From Phymatolithon calcareum (Eukaryota > Rhodophyta > Florideophyceae > Hapalidiales): a DNA stretch of 64,000 nucleotides. Position 1 is the stretch's first letter, and the number at the start of each line of letters is the position of its first letter. Below are positions 1-10,962 of this stretch, piece by piece. Location: the NCBI GenBank assembly GCA_977006965.1, contig OZ345352.1:682001-746000 (forward strand). The letters are read 5' to 3'. The position numbers and the translations under genes were made by a program. The notes beneath the pieces were generated by a model. That model saw only the letters and a program-made list of their open reading frames with translations. It was not told where the DNA came from and searched no databases.

Positions 1-162
1 GGCCGGAATCTAGGCTAGGGTAATTGTCGGTCGGCAATTGCCATGAATGCAATGAAATTGAAAAACAAGAAAACGCGGGAACAAAACAAATCATACTACT
101 ACACAAGTTGACAGAAAAATCGTGAAACGGAATCCTCCCGACGGAAGATGATCTTCGAAAAC

Positions 163-606
163 TCAGGGTATGCAAGGTTGGTCGCAAACACAAGGGACAA
201 GGCATGTTGGTGATTCCAGACCGAGGAGCTGGGCGGATCGGGAATAACGGCCGTTGTGGCCGAGCGCTGCCGCTCCCGCTAGCCAGTGATGCATGAACTC
301 TGCTACACCGGCCGTGTCACGGTCTATCTTGATTTCCTCGGCGCGGATGTGGACCGGCGTGAACATGTACTTTGCAGCGACAGGACCTAACAGAAAGTGT
401 AGACCGAGTCCCAATTGGTATGATGCGGGTCTGAAGAACCACTCGAGTGCAGGGTAGGCAATAGTTGCTGCTAAAAATATAAAGAGTGCATTCGCTTGAA
501 AAAAGAAGTCGAGATACGATGGAGTGGATTTGTCGAGTCGATGCGTCAGAAACAGCGGCTGATTGTTCTGAATGCTTCTCCAGGATGTGAAAGACGAACG
601 CAGCAT
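163..606 (-). CDS. hypothetical two-span membrane protein
   Basis: I do not recognise this 148-residue ORF. The first ATG is at 606; the frame is open a little further upstream but without an ATG. It has two hydrophobic stretches, about residues 30-60 (rich in F, A, I, L and containing FIFLAATIAYPALEWF) and about 65-85 (GLGLHFLLGPVAAKYMF), separated by a short polar turn. A hydrophilic part with EEIKIDRDTAGVAEFMHHW follows. Such a pattern suits a small membrane protein. The last 30 residues are Cys/Pro-rich and look less natural, so the true end could lie at a splice site. No neighbour helps to assign a role. It may also be a chance ORF or the remnant of a longer gene. Confidence is low. Confidence 0.3.
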   Translation of the reverse strand: MLRSSFTSWRSIQNNQPLFLTHRLDKSTPSYLDFFFQANALFIFLAATIAYPALEWFFRPASYQLGLGLHFLLGPVAAKYMFTPVHIRAEEIKIDRDTAGVAEFMHHWLAGAAALGHNGRYSRSAQLLGLESPTCLVPCVCDQPCIP

Positions 607-1240
607 ACTCAGTGAATGACGCTCCTGTGCCAAGTCAATTGTTACACAGGGTAGTTACTGAGACCCAAGCTGCTCTGTTGTTGGTGAATACCGGCGTTGA
701 GGGCTTGTAAAATAAAAACATACAATTTCTCCCCTGTGCCAAGTCGTGGGGGAAAATGAAAGTGTTGACATATGCTTGATGTCAACATCAACATAAAGTC
801 ATTCCATGGTATAGTGCTCGTTCTACCAGATGTCAATGGTCGATTCAACGTGAAGGTAACATTTCAACTGCTTTAAAAATGTTTCCGATAAGAACGTAAT
901 AGTCTCGGTGGTTCTGAAGTATTCCGGAGCTCGGCAGGAGACTTCTCTTTTCGTTAAATTAAAATCAAAAGGTGAAACTTATAAAAAGAGCAAAAGCAAT
1001 AGCGCATTACACAAGGTGCTCCTATTTCATATTCAGCATCTCGCTGATGTCAATATTCAGCACTTATAAGTTCCGTTTGATTCGAATCAATCGAACTATC
1101 GGGAGATATGTAATGCAAGTTCTCAGTGCCTCATCTAAGAACTAACAGGGCTAGTTCTTACATCGGTTTTCTAATGTACTGTAGTCTGTTCGAATTTCTC
1201 TGCTAACAAGTGCACGTGTAAGGAGGTGCTGAGCAACAGA
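607..1240. other. gene-free stretch
   Basis: No reading frame or repeat that I can support lies here. The only ORF (68 codons, minus strand, 642-848) starts at a non-standard codon and has no protein-like character. Confidence 0.5.
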
Positions 1241-1245
1241 AAGGT

Positions 1246-1315
1246 GAGTTTTTAGTTAAAAGTTACCAACGCATCTGCTGACGCTGGGGGCAACTTTCCT
1301 AGTGCCAAAGCCCTT
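1246..1315 (-). repeat. repeat family E, 3' end copy
   Basis: The block around TTAAAAGTTACCAACGC is found again at 7150-7200, 9241-9312 and 15901-15975, each time preceded by GAAGAAGAAG-like or AAAAGTAGA-like sequence and TTTATTTAAA. Read on the minus strand it ends in a TTTAAATAAA signal, as the 3' end of a retroposon would. The class is not known. Confidence 0.4.
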
Positions 1316-1339
1316 AAGAAAGCCCGGGGAGGATCTGTC

Positions 1340-1787
1340 ACGAAGAAGAGGAGGAGAGAGGGAACAATTAAGGTATGGGAAAAGGAAGAAGGCAGATCAG
1401 TGAAGATTCCTATTGAAGGCAAGCTACCAGGGATCCTTTACATAGGAGAAAGTACAACACGTTTAAGGTGCCTAAGGTTGACATTCAATTAAGCACCCTT
1501 TTGGAGGAAATCAGTGTTGGGTGCTTATTGTGGGATTATCGCGGTGATCAAACTAGTCGCCTTACAACGTACTCTAGCGTCGTCGAAGATGAGTACAGAA
1601 ATTGAGTTAGAGTGCAAGAGACTCACAGGAGCTCTTTTTGGGAGAGAATTACGAATCAAGAACGTTTTGAGTAGCCAGACGATTTTAGTGTAGAGATTAT
1701 CGCAAGAGCCGCCCCGTTACTCCAAGGTGAGGCTTTGGGAGCTCTCAAAATAAAATCATCAAATATCCCTTTCCTAGTGCCAAGAGG
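1340..1787 (+). repeat. family A repeat, copy 1
   Basis: This is one of nine or so copies of an interspersed repeat that carries a decayed but recognisable ORF. In this copy the plus strand gives, in pieces, a segment with GRSVKIP, then LPGILYIGESTTRLRCLRL, then ECKRLTGAL and GRELRIK, interrupted by stops. It ends in TTTGGGAGCTCTCAAAATAA followed by a TCATCAAATATCC tail. The same order of segments recurs at 5875-6345, 10231-10830 and 55206-56090. The tail contains AAAATAAA, so it may be the 3' end of a polyadenylated transcript. I cannot place it in a known transposon class. Confidence 0.55.
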
Positions 1788-3348
1788 TATTGGCTGGATT
1801 CTCTTTAAAGAATAGTTTCATTTTTTGTTGATGTAACACGATTCAGTGGACTACAAGAACCCACCTCTGGTCTCCTTCGGGACCTCGAGGGGGAAAACTA
1901 TACCCCTGTCCTGTGGAACATGTTTATTTCATGTTGCGAGCAGTCCTTATTTGGTGACAGCCTGAAACATGGTTAAGAGCTCGTCGAGTGCTAGCTTAGT
2001 CCAGGCGCTGTCCTCTTTGGAAAGTCTTTCCTTTGCGAGGCCATTTATCACGTCTAGATAGCGTTAAAGGGGAACTATGTTACTTCAATTCCCCATGTCT
2101 CAATGCATTAATTATGAGAGTAGCAGCGTCCCGTGCGTGCTTAAATCTATTCTTCATTCACAAGCATGTGGCACTAAAGCAGCTCTGGTGGAGCTGAGTG
2201 GCCTAATTGCTGCTACAGAAGCGCCTTTATCCAAATATTGATAACAACGATCTGACTCCCATTCAAGAGAGACACAATGAATAGCGTCTGGGAGCTCAAT
2301 TGCTTGGGTTAGTTGAGGTATTCCATATAGCCGAAGGTGGGTGACAGTTTTCGGAAATCATGAACAAGACTCATGCACACAGGCAAAACGTTGTATCCAA
2401 CGTACTTGAATGAAAAAAAAATTATGGATAGACTCAAATGTGATGTACATGGAAGTTCTCGCTTGGCGCAGAACCTTACGCTCATCTTTTCGCGTCTTAG
2501 CTTATATCGGCATGGAGGCGGCGATCTTCTCGAAGTACTGTAGTCATTGTAAAGGTGGCTGTCTACCCAACTGGAGTTTAAATGACACCTGGGTTTCTAC
2601 TCATGTTTTCTATCTTTCATTCTTTGAGCTTACACTGTGTGGTTCAGGATCATGTTAATCGCTCGGGTTACTTTCTTTCTTCGTCGCTTGTCCACGCCGG
2701 CTTTAACATTATATTCGGGCGACACTCTCCAGCAAACGTTGATCTGGTCTCCAGCGCAACCAATTGCACCTTTTTCTCGCAGCCACCTTTTTCCGTGGCA
2801 ATGGCAGGGGTGGTGATGGGACGAGAGCGGCATCAGACCGAGAGGCGGCCATGCCTTGTGGTGAGTATCAATAACACAGTGATCATAGATGACACAGCAA
2901 AATCGGGAATGGGAAGTGCCGCGGAATGCATTCACAGACTCCGGGAAATTATGGTCAACGGTCGGGGATTCAAACGGGATACATGAATCAGAACGTCCTA
3001 GTCGCTTATTGTTGTGAAATTCGAATATCATTTTCTTTGCAAAAGACGCCAATGACGAAGAGATTGAACTTGGACTAGTTTCCGAAACATTTCCTTTTCT
3101 GGGTCCCGACTTTGGATGGATTTCGTACGCTGGAAAATAACCGACAACGAATTCAATTCATTCTTTAATTTTCTTCTTCCCAGGTAAAGTTGAGAGAGCA
3201 TGAGCTACTCACAATTCATCTATTCCTAAATGGCGCTTTTGCGTTTCTTTGTTTTCATGACATGAAGAAGAAGAAAAGTTGATTTTTATTCTAGCCAAGA
3301 CCGTGGTTACATTTAGAATAGAACGGTTAATAAGGGGATAAAAATGTA
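1788..3348. other. gene-free stretch with a possible LINE remnant
   Basis: No gene is supported. On the minus strand, 1960-2060 reads LALDELLTMFQ in one frame, which resembles the KALDELLLFSK end of the LINE protein at 60334-62665 and may be a very old LINE C-terminus. The ORFs between 2410 and 3052 overlap on both strands and look like chance. Confidence 0.35.
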
Positions 3349-4734
3349 CTACTTCAATTTCTTCTTGTTCTTCTCGAAAACTCGACATTGCTCCTTCCAA
3401 AGCTTAACAATTATCGAACAAAGGTATCTGATTTGTGGCACACCAGCACAGCCGTTCATCAGTTTGGTCACCAGTTTCCCTGCCCGATTCTTCCGCAAGT
3501 CCGTTAGGTCTACGTTCGATTCAACAAGTCGCAACAGTGAGCAAGCCATAGACATTTGATGTTCCTCGGCATGGCGATCACATTCTGCAATCTCAGCGCA
3601 TATTTTTTCAACCTGAGGCTTGCATTCCGAGATCTTGATTTCAAGCGCAACACGAAGTTTACTGCCCAGCTCCAGCCTATTCCCGAAACTCGAAAAGCAG
3701 CTGCGAAGTAGTTCAACGGCTTCACCAAGCTCCTCGCCTGACATTGATGTGCTCTGATAGGTATGCTCTGGCGGGAGCGGAACGGAGCTGTGATACGGAA
3801 AGTCCGGAATGTTGGCGAATGCATGGAACTCTTTGAACTCACTGAGCCACCTGTCTCTCGTAAGGAGGTCGTCCTCTAGCCCATGCTTTACGGCCATGAC
3901 AGCTTTTAGTAGCTCATCCTTCTTTCTGATAGCTGAGTGCAGCTCGGCAATTTCTCCACCATTTTCCTGTGCAGATTCCCTCGCTCCATGTCCTGTCGAA
4001 GGCAACCTGTGCCCGCAATTGATTAGAGACGCACTTCTCCTTTTCACGATCTTATTGTTCAAGGCCTCAGCTCGACCTTGCATCTCTGCATGGCGTCGTT
4101 TGATCCCGGCGTCTGCTCTTTTTCCCAAAGGAGGGGAATTCTTGGTCATCAGCTCAATCTCGCCCTCTGACGATGCACATCTTGTCCAGTAGTCCGTACC
4201 ATCCTCGGAACCAACCTCATGGACATTGTTCGATTCATTGCCACTATCCTCCGGTCTGTTTCCACGAGAACCAATTGCAACCGTGGGCTTGGATACAGAG
4301 AACATTTCGCGATTGGACCTTTTCGAAATTGCCTGACGTTTCGTTGCAGTTGCAGAGTCCAGTTGACTTGACAATGAACCGCCATGCCCAAGTGCCCCCT
4401 TCGAGTGGTAAATCTCTTCGGCGATCGAAACGGCTGATTGCAGAGCATTATAGTTGGACGACCCTTGTGGATGCTGCATCTGCCGCGCCGAGCGCAGGTT
4501 AAATTTTTGCACCATATTCACCGGGACCCATATGCCCTCATTATCACCCACAAAACAACACCAAAGCTTAACCAGTGCATCTGAGTCTGATTCCAATCTC
4601 CACGACCCGCTGTACTTTTCCTCCTTCCACGGGCACTGTCTCACCACCGCTGGCCAAAACTGGCCGTTTTCTCCCTTGGCCAGAACGAGCTCCCCGAATT
4701 GGAAGGAGTTGACAGCATCCTCGGTAGCAGTCAT
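3349..4734 (-). CDS. PWWP-domain protein with TFIIS N-terminal-like C-terminus
   Basis: A single-exon gene of 461 residues. The frame opens 12 bp upstream at a GTG, but the ATG at 4734 is the natural start. Residues about 10-80 form a PWWP domain: FGELVLAKGENGQFWPAVV (the W-x-A-V core), then LVKLWCCFVGDNEGIWVPV. PWWP domains bind methylated histone tails and DNA. The middle (about 85-280) is low-complexity and basic, with KRR and KK nuclear-localisation-like clusters. The end, about 380-450, has LLRLVESNVDLTDLRKNR, GKLVTKLMN and IIVKLWKEQC, the pattern of a TFIIS N-terminal/Med26/LEDGF IBD helical bundle with its conserved WK. PWWP plus such a bundle is the layout of the LEDGF/HRP2 group, which ties elongating polymerase factors to H3K36-methylated chromatin. 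The domain calls are by eye. The role as a chromatin-bound transcription factor is inferred. Confidence 0.75.
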   Translation of the reverse strand: MTATEDAVNSFQFGELVLAKGENGQFWPAVVRQCPWKEEKYSGSWRLESDSDALVKLWCCFVGDNEGIWVPVNMVQKFNLRSARQMQHPQGSSNYNALQSAVSIAEEIYHSKGALGHGGSLSSQLDSATATKRQAISKRSNREMFSVSKPTVAIGSRGNRPEDSGNESNNVHEVGSEDGTDYWTRCASSEGEIELMTKNSPPLGKRADAGIKRRHAEMQGRAEALNNKIVKRRSASLINCGHRLPSTGHGARESAQENGGEIAELHSAIRKKDELLKAVMAVKHGLEDDLLTRDRWLSEFKEFHAFANIPDFPYHSSVPLPPEHTYQSTSMSGEELGEAVELLRSCFSSFGNRLELGSKLRVALEIKISECKPQVEKICAEIAECDRHAEEHQMSMACSLLRLVESNVDLTDLRKNRAGKLVTKLMNGCAGVPQIRYLCSIIVKLWKEQCRVFEKNKKKLK

Positions 4735-5870
4735 TCTTTGCGGCACACTAACGGATTTGCATTGGCGGTTACTTCGATTGGCAGAACGCCCCGGATGTTG
4801 ACAGAACGGTGCGAACTTGAGGGCGGGGTCGCCGACGGTTTGGATGATTTCAACTGCTCGAGTACAAGATTTTGAATATGATAGAGCATGTTTTGATTGG
4901 TTAATGATATGACAGTGATCTTACTTTTCAACGGCTGTCTTTGGAAAGGTGCCCTGTTTGCATTGGGGGAAATTGTAAGTTTATATTTTAGAAGCCCTCA
5001 ACTACTCGACGACACCAGTGCAACTTTCCGTGTACCACGCTTCCAATCCCTATATAGACTGCACCACACTATCACCTCTTCCGTCATTATAATCTATCTC
5101 TAACTGTTTGTTGATCGCCTGTAGTGCTTCCTCCTCTGCTTTCGAATCCAGTTTTGGTCTCGTGGGGATCATTTGCATTGTACGTAGATACCGCGGACGC
5201 GACTCAAATGATTCCGCTCGTCTCGCTGTTTCGCCTGCCCCCATCAAAAACTGCGTGGGTGATAGTAAAAGAAGCACTTTGTATTGCTGCTTTCGGAAAC
5301 ACTACTACGGATGCATTGGACTGTCTTGGCTTTCCCCCTCGAGAGCTAATTAAGATAGGACGAGGCTTTCAGTTGGATACTGATAGTGTTGCTTCTTTCT
5401 GTCAAGCGCAGATATATTTAGCTTCTTGGATTTGGGAGGAGTGAATAGGAACCGCAAGACCATTGTAACTGAAATAAATCCTATTTTCTCCTTCTGCTCC
5501 ACGCAAGCATTAGTCTGTATGGATTGTACACTGCCAGCAGCTGCGCATGGGGTAGCTAGGGAATGACTCAGCGTTAAGGTGTGGAGTTAATACATGGCGA
5601 TGTACACTCTTTTGTCAGGTTTCTCTAAGGAAATCATGGACGAAGAATCGTTGAAGGCGATAGATGCTGAAGCGGATATAACCATGACGAGACATTTCAA
5701 AAGCACATATGGTGGTGTCGAGCTAATCTAAGTGAGTTTAATGTGCATTCGACGTTGTTTTTGTCAGCTGATGAAGACAGACGGATGCAATGTCGCGAAT
5801 CAAAGGCGATTCAGCAGCCACGATCGGCAAACCGTCGCCGTGCAAAGCGCTTGCTCTTACTTAGAGGGTT
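4735..5870. other. stretch with two uncertain small ORFs
   Basis: Two overlapping ORFs lie on opposite strands. The minus one (5050-5277) ends in KAEEEALQAINKQLEIDYNDG and would be a plausible acidic protein end. The plus one (5124-5444, 106 residues) is hydrophobic and ends in SFCQAQIYLASWIWEE. Neither is recognised and at most one can be real. The rest (5445-5870) holds nothing I can support. Confidence 0.3.
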
Positions 5871-5874
5871 ATAT

Positions 5875-6345
5875 GTTGATTTATTTTAAAAGCTCCCGAA
5901 ACCTCAATTTGATTAACAGGGCAGCTTCTCTCTGTCTTCCACATTCATCTCTCTACAAGCCACCTTATATATACTTAATCCGAATTTCCCTTCCTGCGAG
6001 GGCTCGAGTGAGTCGTTCGCATTCATATTCTGTTTCTTGGTCCATCTTCATGCACCGTAGTGTGCGTTGTAGCACAACGAGCTCAACCACAGCACCGGGC
6101 CCAAATTACTTCGCTAAAACTGATTTTCTCCACCAAGGAGCTCTGTTGAAAAGAAATCTCAGGCATCTCAACCGCGCAGTTCTGTCCCTTATATGTAACA
6201 CTCCTGGTAGTTTATTCGGTTTGTCGACCGGGATTTTAACTGTCCGTCCCTCTTCTTCCAACGTCCATATTTTTGCTGCTTCCCGTATGCGTCCAGTTTT
6301 TGATACCGTACCTTCTTCTATACCATACCTTCTTCTTCTTACTTA
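5875..6345 (-). repeat. family A repeat, copy 2 (best-preserved ORF)
   Basis: Reading the minus strand from 6345, one frame gives about 115 codons with a single stop. It contains EEEGRTVKIP, KLPGVLHIRDRTARLRCLRF, FNRAPWWRKSVL, GAVVELVVLQRTL, YECERLTRALAGREIRIK and then a terminator. The repeat ends in CTTTTAAAATAAATCAACA followed by TATAACC. The reading is much more protein-like than the opposite strand. This copy best shows what the family A protein end looks like. Its function is unknown. Confidence 0.6.
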
Positions 6346-6899
6346 GAGGAGCAGATGAGTTGATAACGTTTAAATAAAACCTCCGACATCCAGCGACAGG
6401 CCAGGATTGGTCCTGGACTTTTGTCGCAAACAAAATGTATTTCAATACAATTTTTCTGCCGTTACCTTCAATACCTCCGATCTCTACTCCAAAAGCTTAG
6501 ATATCTATGAGATAGACTGTTAAAGGATAACCTTTGCAATAGAACGAGGCAAAGCTCACAAATTGCGCGGCAGGGCACAATCTCTCTAGATCGCACTTCA
6601 AGCCGTTCTTCAGAGTTCCTGGTGACTTTCGTTCAGCCATTACATGGCAACCGCAAGATATACAGTTGGTTCTCAATCAATCATTGAGCAGAATTGGCCG
6701 CCTGTTCGATGTCAGCAAATGGTGTGGGAGTGTACCTTACGCAACCATAGATGGATCAAAAACCAGAAGAGGAAGTGAAACAAGCGATGGACAAATGAAT
6801 GATGCTAGAATTGAGATGATAGAGGAGATGATTTGCGCCGACTGGGACCACCAAAGATGAGGAGACGTCATCAAGCAGAAAGGTTTGCGTTAAGCCTGG
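6346..6899. other. gene-free stretch
   Basis: Nothing supportable. A 64-codon plus-strand ORF at 6666-6860 has no recognised similarity. Confidence 0.45.
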
Positions 6900-7113
6900 T
6901 AAGACAAAAAAGCGCCTTGAAGCGTCATCGAAGATGAGTACAGAAATTGAGTTTGAGTGCAAGAGACTCACAGGAGCTCTTGTTGGCAGAGAATTACGAA
7001 TCAAGAACGTGTTGAGTACCCATAGGACTTTACCTTAGAGAATATCGCAAGAGCCACCCCGTTACTCCAAGGTGAGGCTTTGGGAGTTCTCAAAATAAAA
7101 TCATCAAATATCC
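6900..7113 (+). repeat. family A repeat, copy 3 (3' part)
   Basis: Nearly identical to the last 200 bp of copy 1, including the codons for FECKRLTGALVGRELRIKN, the TTTGGGAGTTCTCAAAATAA stretch and the TCATCAAATATCC tail. The upstream part is missing or too diverged. Confidence 0.6.
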
Positions 7114-7147
7114 CCTCCACTTATCGTAATTAGGGTTATTCATGGCT

Positions 7148-7200
7148 AGCCGAAGAAGAAGTTTAAATTTTATTTAAACGTTAGCAACGCACCTTGCATG
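7148..7200 (-). repeat. repeat family E copy
   Basis: GAAGAAGAAG, TTTTATTTAAACGTTAGCA and ACGC match the block described at 1246-1315. Confidence 0.35.
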
Positions 7201-7972
7201 GCTCGCCGCAGTGGGAAGCCAAGGTGCAATCTTACCTTCAGTATTGCTCCAGCATTGTTGGGCTCGAAACTGAGGCACGTGAATGTACAGGTCCTGCATG
7301 AAATAACAATCCTCTTGTTCGTCGAGAGCGAATATGTGCTCATAACTTCAAAAGACTTGCAAAAAAGTAAAATGCCTAATACTCGCTCCTCCCGGAAAGC
7401 ATCCTAGTTTCCGCAGAGGTCACTCGTTGGTCTCAGTATTATTTCAGGGGCTTAGAAATATGTCGTTTTGTCCATAGTTTAAATATTTCTATTTCTCGTT
7501 TACGACCCCAGGCATGGACTTACCAGACCCCAAATATATCCCATCACGATGTACTCATATGTCCAATAGTAATCGCCGCAATTTTCTTATCGTACTACGT
7601 CATTACCTGGAGAATGCTGCTCACCGCGTTTGCTCTGACAGTCAGGATGAGACCAAGAACACCACAGAGAAAATTTAAGGTTCTCTTCAAGCCTTCTGAT
7701 CCACCTAATGGAAGTTCATTTGAGCCTACCCCCGCAAATCCAAAAACCGTAAAAACCTTTTTCTCGGATTTGCATATTACAGTTGGAGGACAACATTGTC
7801 CGATAAAAACTTCAGGCAAGAAGAGTCAAGAACTTTGCGGCGTTACTTGGACCTTTAAACGTCACGCACTATCTCTTCTCCTTTTTGTATAATGCTCAGC
7901 ATGAACGTGAACGACACGGCAATCTCCTCACGCGGCTAGCGGGAGTGATTTTAAACTACTGGTCGTTAAAAT
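7201..7972. other. stretch with one uncertain ORF
   Basis: A 92-codon plus-strand ORF at 7614-7892 is basic and proline-rich (KVLFKPSDPPNGSSFEPTP) but unrecognised. Nothing else is visible. Confidence 0.25.
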
Positions 7973-8457
7973 CTAACACTTGAACTTTTCTTGGCCAATA
8001 GAAATTCCATAGCTCCCATCGCAAAAGCAATCATTGCTCGCCGTGTACGTAAGATCGAACCTAGGAATGTAGCAGCATACCGGCTGGAATATCTCGGGGC
8101 AAACCTTATTTCCCGGAGGATTGTCACAGCTGCCTTTGAAAAGGAACTTACCACCGATGCAGCCACAGAGGCAATCACTAGATTCCGTCTGCATGATCGT
8201 GAAAAATCCCGTGTTGACGCGGCAGCAGACAGGTTCAGAGAGTGTAACGCAGCTACAGGCAGGGTCTGGCTTCGGAGGTTTGACGCAGAATGCCCGCTTC
8301 CAGAACGGGGAAACACCGCACAATAGGGATTTCTTCACTTCGATTCAGATTTCGAGAACGGAATAGGGCAGGGATTCGGCTTGAGATCAGTCTTGGCAAA
8401 GGCAGACGTGAAGAAAATGCCCGCAAGAGTAATAAATATTCCGTTGGTGAACTTCAT
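7973..8457 (-). pseudogene. Kazal-like secreted protein, frameshifted copy
   Basis: Member of the same family as 13743-14231. From the ATG at 8457 the frame encodes a signal peptide (ITLAGIFFTSAFA), then the family hallmark LKPNPCPIP, and runs into a stop near 8336. One base is missing there compared with the other two copies: they read a Cys codon (TGC) where this copy has only TG. After that point the second frame (from about 8335) continues with the whole conserved part: LLCGVSPFWKRAFC, CSCVTLSEPVCC, the first Kazal-like domain, and a second one with PVCCYIPRFDLTYTASNDC. It ends at 7973 with FKC. Everything except the single base is well kept, so the copy died recently or the base is an assembly error. 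A TATA-like box at 8531-8537 suggests the promoter is still present. Confidence 0.75.
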
Positions 8458-8530
8458 TGTGGTTGTTCAATTCAGACAGACCTGGGTGCAACCATGCTGT
8501 GCTCCGCAAGCTGGTAAGATCTGATGCTCC

Positions 8531-8537
8531 TCTTATA
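8531..8537 (-). promoter_or_regulatory. TATA-like box of Kazal-like copy 1
   Basis: Minus-strand TATAAGA, 74 bp before the ATG at 8457. The other two family members have TATAAAA/TATAAAAG boxes at 61-73 bp, so the position is conserved. Confidence 0.45.
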
Positions 8538-8602
8538 TGCATGGCTGCCGCCAATGTACGCACGTTTTCCATGCTATTATCGTCAGCATGGATTTACTGA
8601 AG

Positions 8603-8935
8603 GGGATATGTGTTGATTTATTTTAAAAGCTCCCAAGGTCTCTCTTCAAGAGTAACAGGGCCGCTTTCGCTCGATTTTCTAAGCTCACGTAGTTTGACTA
8701 TTCAGTGTATCCTTGATTCGTCTTTCTCTCCCAACAAGTGCTCCCGTGAGTCGCTTACATTCATATTCAATTTCAGGACTAATCTTGGATGAAGATAGAA
8801 TGCGTTGGAGCGCGACCAGCTCAATCACGGCTGTGACACCAAAGTATGCACCAAGTACTGATTTTCTCCAAAGAGGTGCTGGATTTACTGAATGCTGGGT
8901 AGCACTCCATTACCTCGCTGTCTACTGGCCATTGT
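8603..8935 (-). repeat. family A repeat, copy 4
   Basis: Starts (plus strand) with GATTTATTTTAAAAGCTCCC, the reverse complement of the family tail, and continues with the conserved codons for the ECKRL...EIRI segment and the GCGCGACCAGCTCAATCACG segment. It lies directly upstream of the Kazal-like copy 1 promoter. Confidence 0.55.
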
Positions 8936-9240
8936 CAATTCTTTGATCTCATTTTGATCTGCTGCAATAATTTGCCTCGTTGTTGTGATATATCACAAAA
9001 GCTCTCATCGATTGAGGTGCCGGTATCTGCCGAAGGAAACACTATGGAAGGGGTTCTTCGTTCTCAAGAGAACTGTCAATAAATTACAGAACGTAACAAT
9101 CCTCTTCCTTACAAGAAGGAGGAACCTTATTTTTGATTCCGAAGGGAAGATTTCTGAAGAAACCTACGTGGACCCCCGACGAAGAAGATGTTTCTCAGGC
9201 TCTTGGTACATTCATTTGTCATTCTGACTGAGATAAGACG

Positions 9241-9503
9241 CAGAAGAAAAGTAGATTTTTATTTAAATGTTATCAATGCATCTTCTGACGCTTAGGGCAA
9301 CATTTCGGGTGCCGATAGATTCTACCCGGTGAAGATTTTCTTACGGTGGGTTTTTCACAGTTCGATGATCTACGAAAAACACATCTGGTACCCTGAGGGG
9401 CCATTTGAGGGAAAATTAGTGCACGTTCATTTGTCAAGCGGCGGGGGTCAGAATTTCTGGGAGTGTTTACTCTGCTGTGTTGGGCTCTGACTGAGATAAG
9501 CAA
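9241..9503 (-). repeat. repeat family E copy with short ORF
   Basis: Contains the family E block (TTTTATTTAAATGTTATCAA) at its left end. On the minus strand an open frame of 76 codons ends in a Cys/basic tail, KCCPKRQKMH, close to the repeat end. This may be the C-terminus of the unknown retroposon protein. Confidence 0.35.
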
Positions 9504-10230
9504 AACTATTCGATGACATGTGAGCGAAATTGGAGTAAAGTACCATCATTGGTCATGTTTGAAGAAACTCTTCCTATGAGAGAGCGGAATTCCAAACAAG
9601 GAATATGCCATGCTCTTCAACAATAATGCTGTTTGGGCGAGACATTTTTCCTTATCTTTTCGTCATACAAGCGAAGGAAATACAATAGTCAGGGCTGGTA
9701 ATCTCTGAGACTGTCTGTTTCTTCTTCTGGCTCTTTAATACATGTCTAGTTGTCTATCAAGATTGAAAGTCCGGATTATGGTTTTCCGCGCTTCAATCTA
9801 TAGTAGCTTAGCAATGACCCAAACACTTAGGCAGACTGGTCGCAGTCTATTATCTCAAAAAGTTGTAACTAAATCTCTGAGCATATGAACGTGAAGCTTG
9901 GGGCTGTCAGAGGTAACAGTTGCAAGAGTTGAAATACATGTCGTCCGGGTAAGCATAATTTCAGTTTTCGGTATTTTATTCTTAATTCTATATAGTTCGC
10001 AATAAAGAAGCAAAGTATCTGAGAGAATAAGTCTGCTTGTTGATTCTAATTGAGCTTGGAGCTGGACGTAGAAGGGAAAGGAACCTCTTCTACTTGAACA
10101 ACAGAAGTAACGCCTTGTGGCAATCCAAGCAGAAATTAATTCAATGCAATGAAGTAATTCCTAGTTGACATATTCGGACAGAGCAGAATTGCACATACAC
10201 ACAATAGGAATAATCTTATAGAAAGAGGCA
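9504..10230. other. gene-free stretch
   Basis: AT-rich with no supportable ORF or repeat. Confidence 0.5.
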
Positions 10231-10830
10231 TCAATCGGAAAGGTTCTCCTTGCGCCTGCTGCGGCATAAGAAGCCCCTCGACGAGCCAGAAGAGTATTTA
10301 GGTGGAAAGGAGGACATAATGGAATTAACGAAGGGCGTTGAGTGCCTCAAGGAATTTAAAGACTTGAGAAAAGCTTTACAAAAAGCCGAACAGGGAGCAC
10401 TATCGAGTAACAACCGAAGAAGAGAAATAATCGAGGTATTGGCACATGAAGAAAGTGCAAGATCAGTGAAAATGTCCTACCAAACTAGCAGGGATTCTCT
10501 GCTTAAGGGATAGGACGGCACGGCTGAGTTGCCTGAGGCTAATATTTTTAAATATAGAGCGCCATTATGGAGAAAATCAAGACTGGGTAAGTACTTTGGT
10601 ATATGAGTGTTAATTGGTCTGTTTGCGCTCCACGTATTTTATCATCACCGCAGATGGACCCTGGTGTAGAAGATGAGCGCAAACGACTCCCGCGTTCACC
10701 TGTTAGTAGAGAAATTCGAATCAAGGAGGTCACAAGTGACCAGACTGCGCTACATTAGAAAATTGTTCGAAAATCTCGCCCTGTTGCTCCTAGATGAGCG
10801 GTTGGGTGCTTTTACTAATTATTTTAATAA
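10231..10830 (+). repeat. family A repeat, copy 5 (longest upstream part)
   Basis: This copy keeps an upstream open frame (10250-10513, 87 codons) with RLLRHKKPLDEPEEYLGGKE, LTKGVECLKEF and KALQKAEQGAL. It is highly charged and probably helical. The same segment is present in decayed form on the minus strand at 55900-56090 (RLVRHKKRLEEKEEYFGREE). After a stop at 10511 the frames give YRAPLWRKS and, at 10650-10757, VEDERKRL, SREIRIKEVTSDQTALH and a stop. The end matches the other family A tails only loosely (TTTAATAATTAATAAAAGCTCC). Confidence 0.55.
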
Positions 10831-10962
10831 TTAATAAAAGCTCCCAACTAATAAGCAAGTTTAGTGCATAAGCATTCCAGAGTCTCCACGTATTGATCTC
10901 GTGATTCATCTCTGTAATAGTGGTCTGCCCACCAATAAGAGAGAAATTTTCATATGATCTTC

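Noticed and set aside
5732-6346. 204-codon plus-strand ORF
   Set aside because: The opposite strand carries the conserved family A frame.
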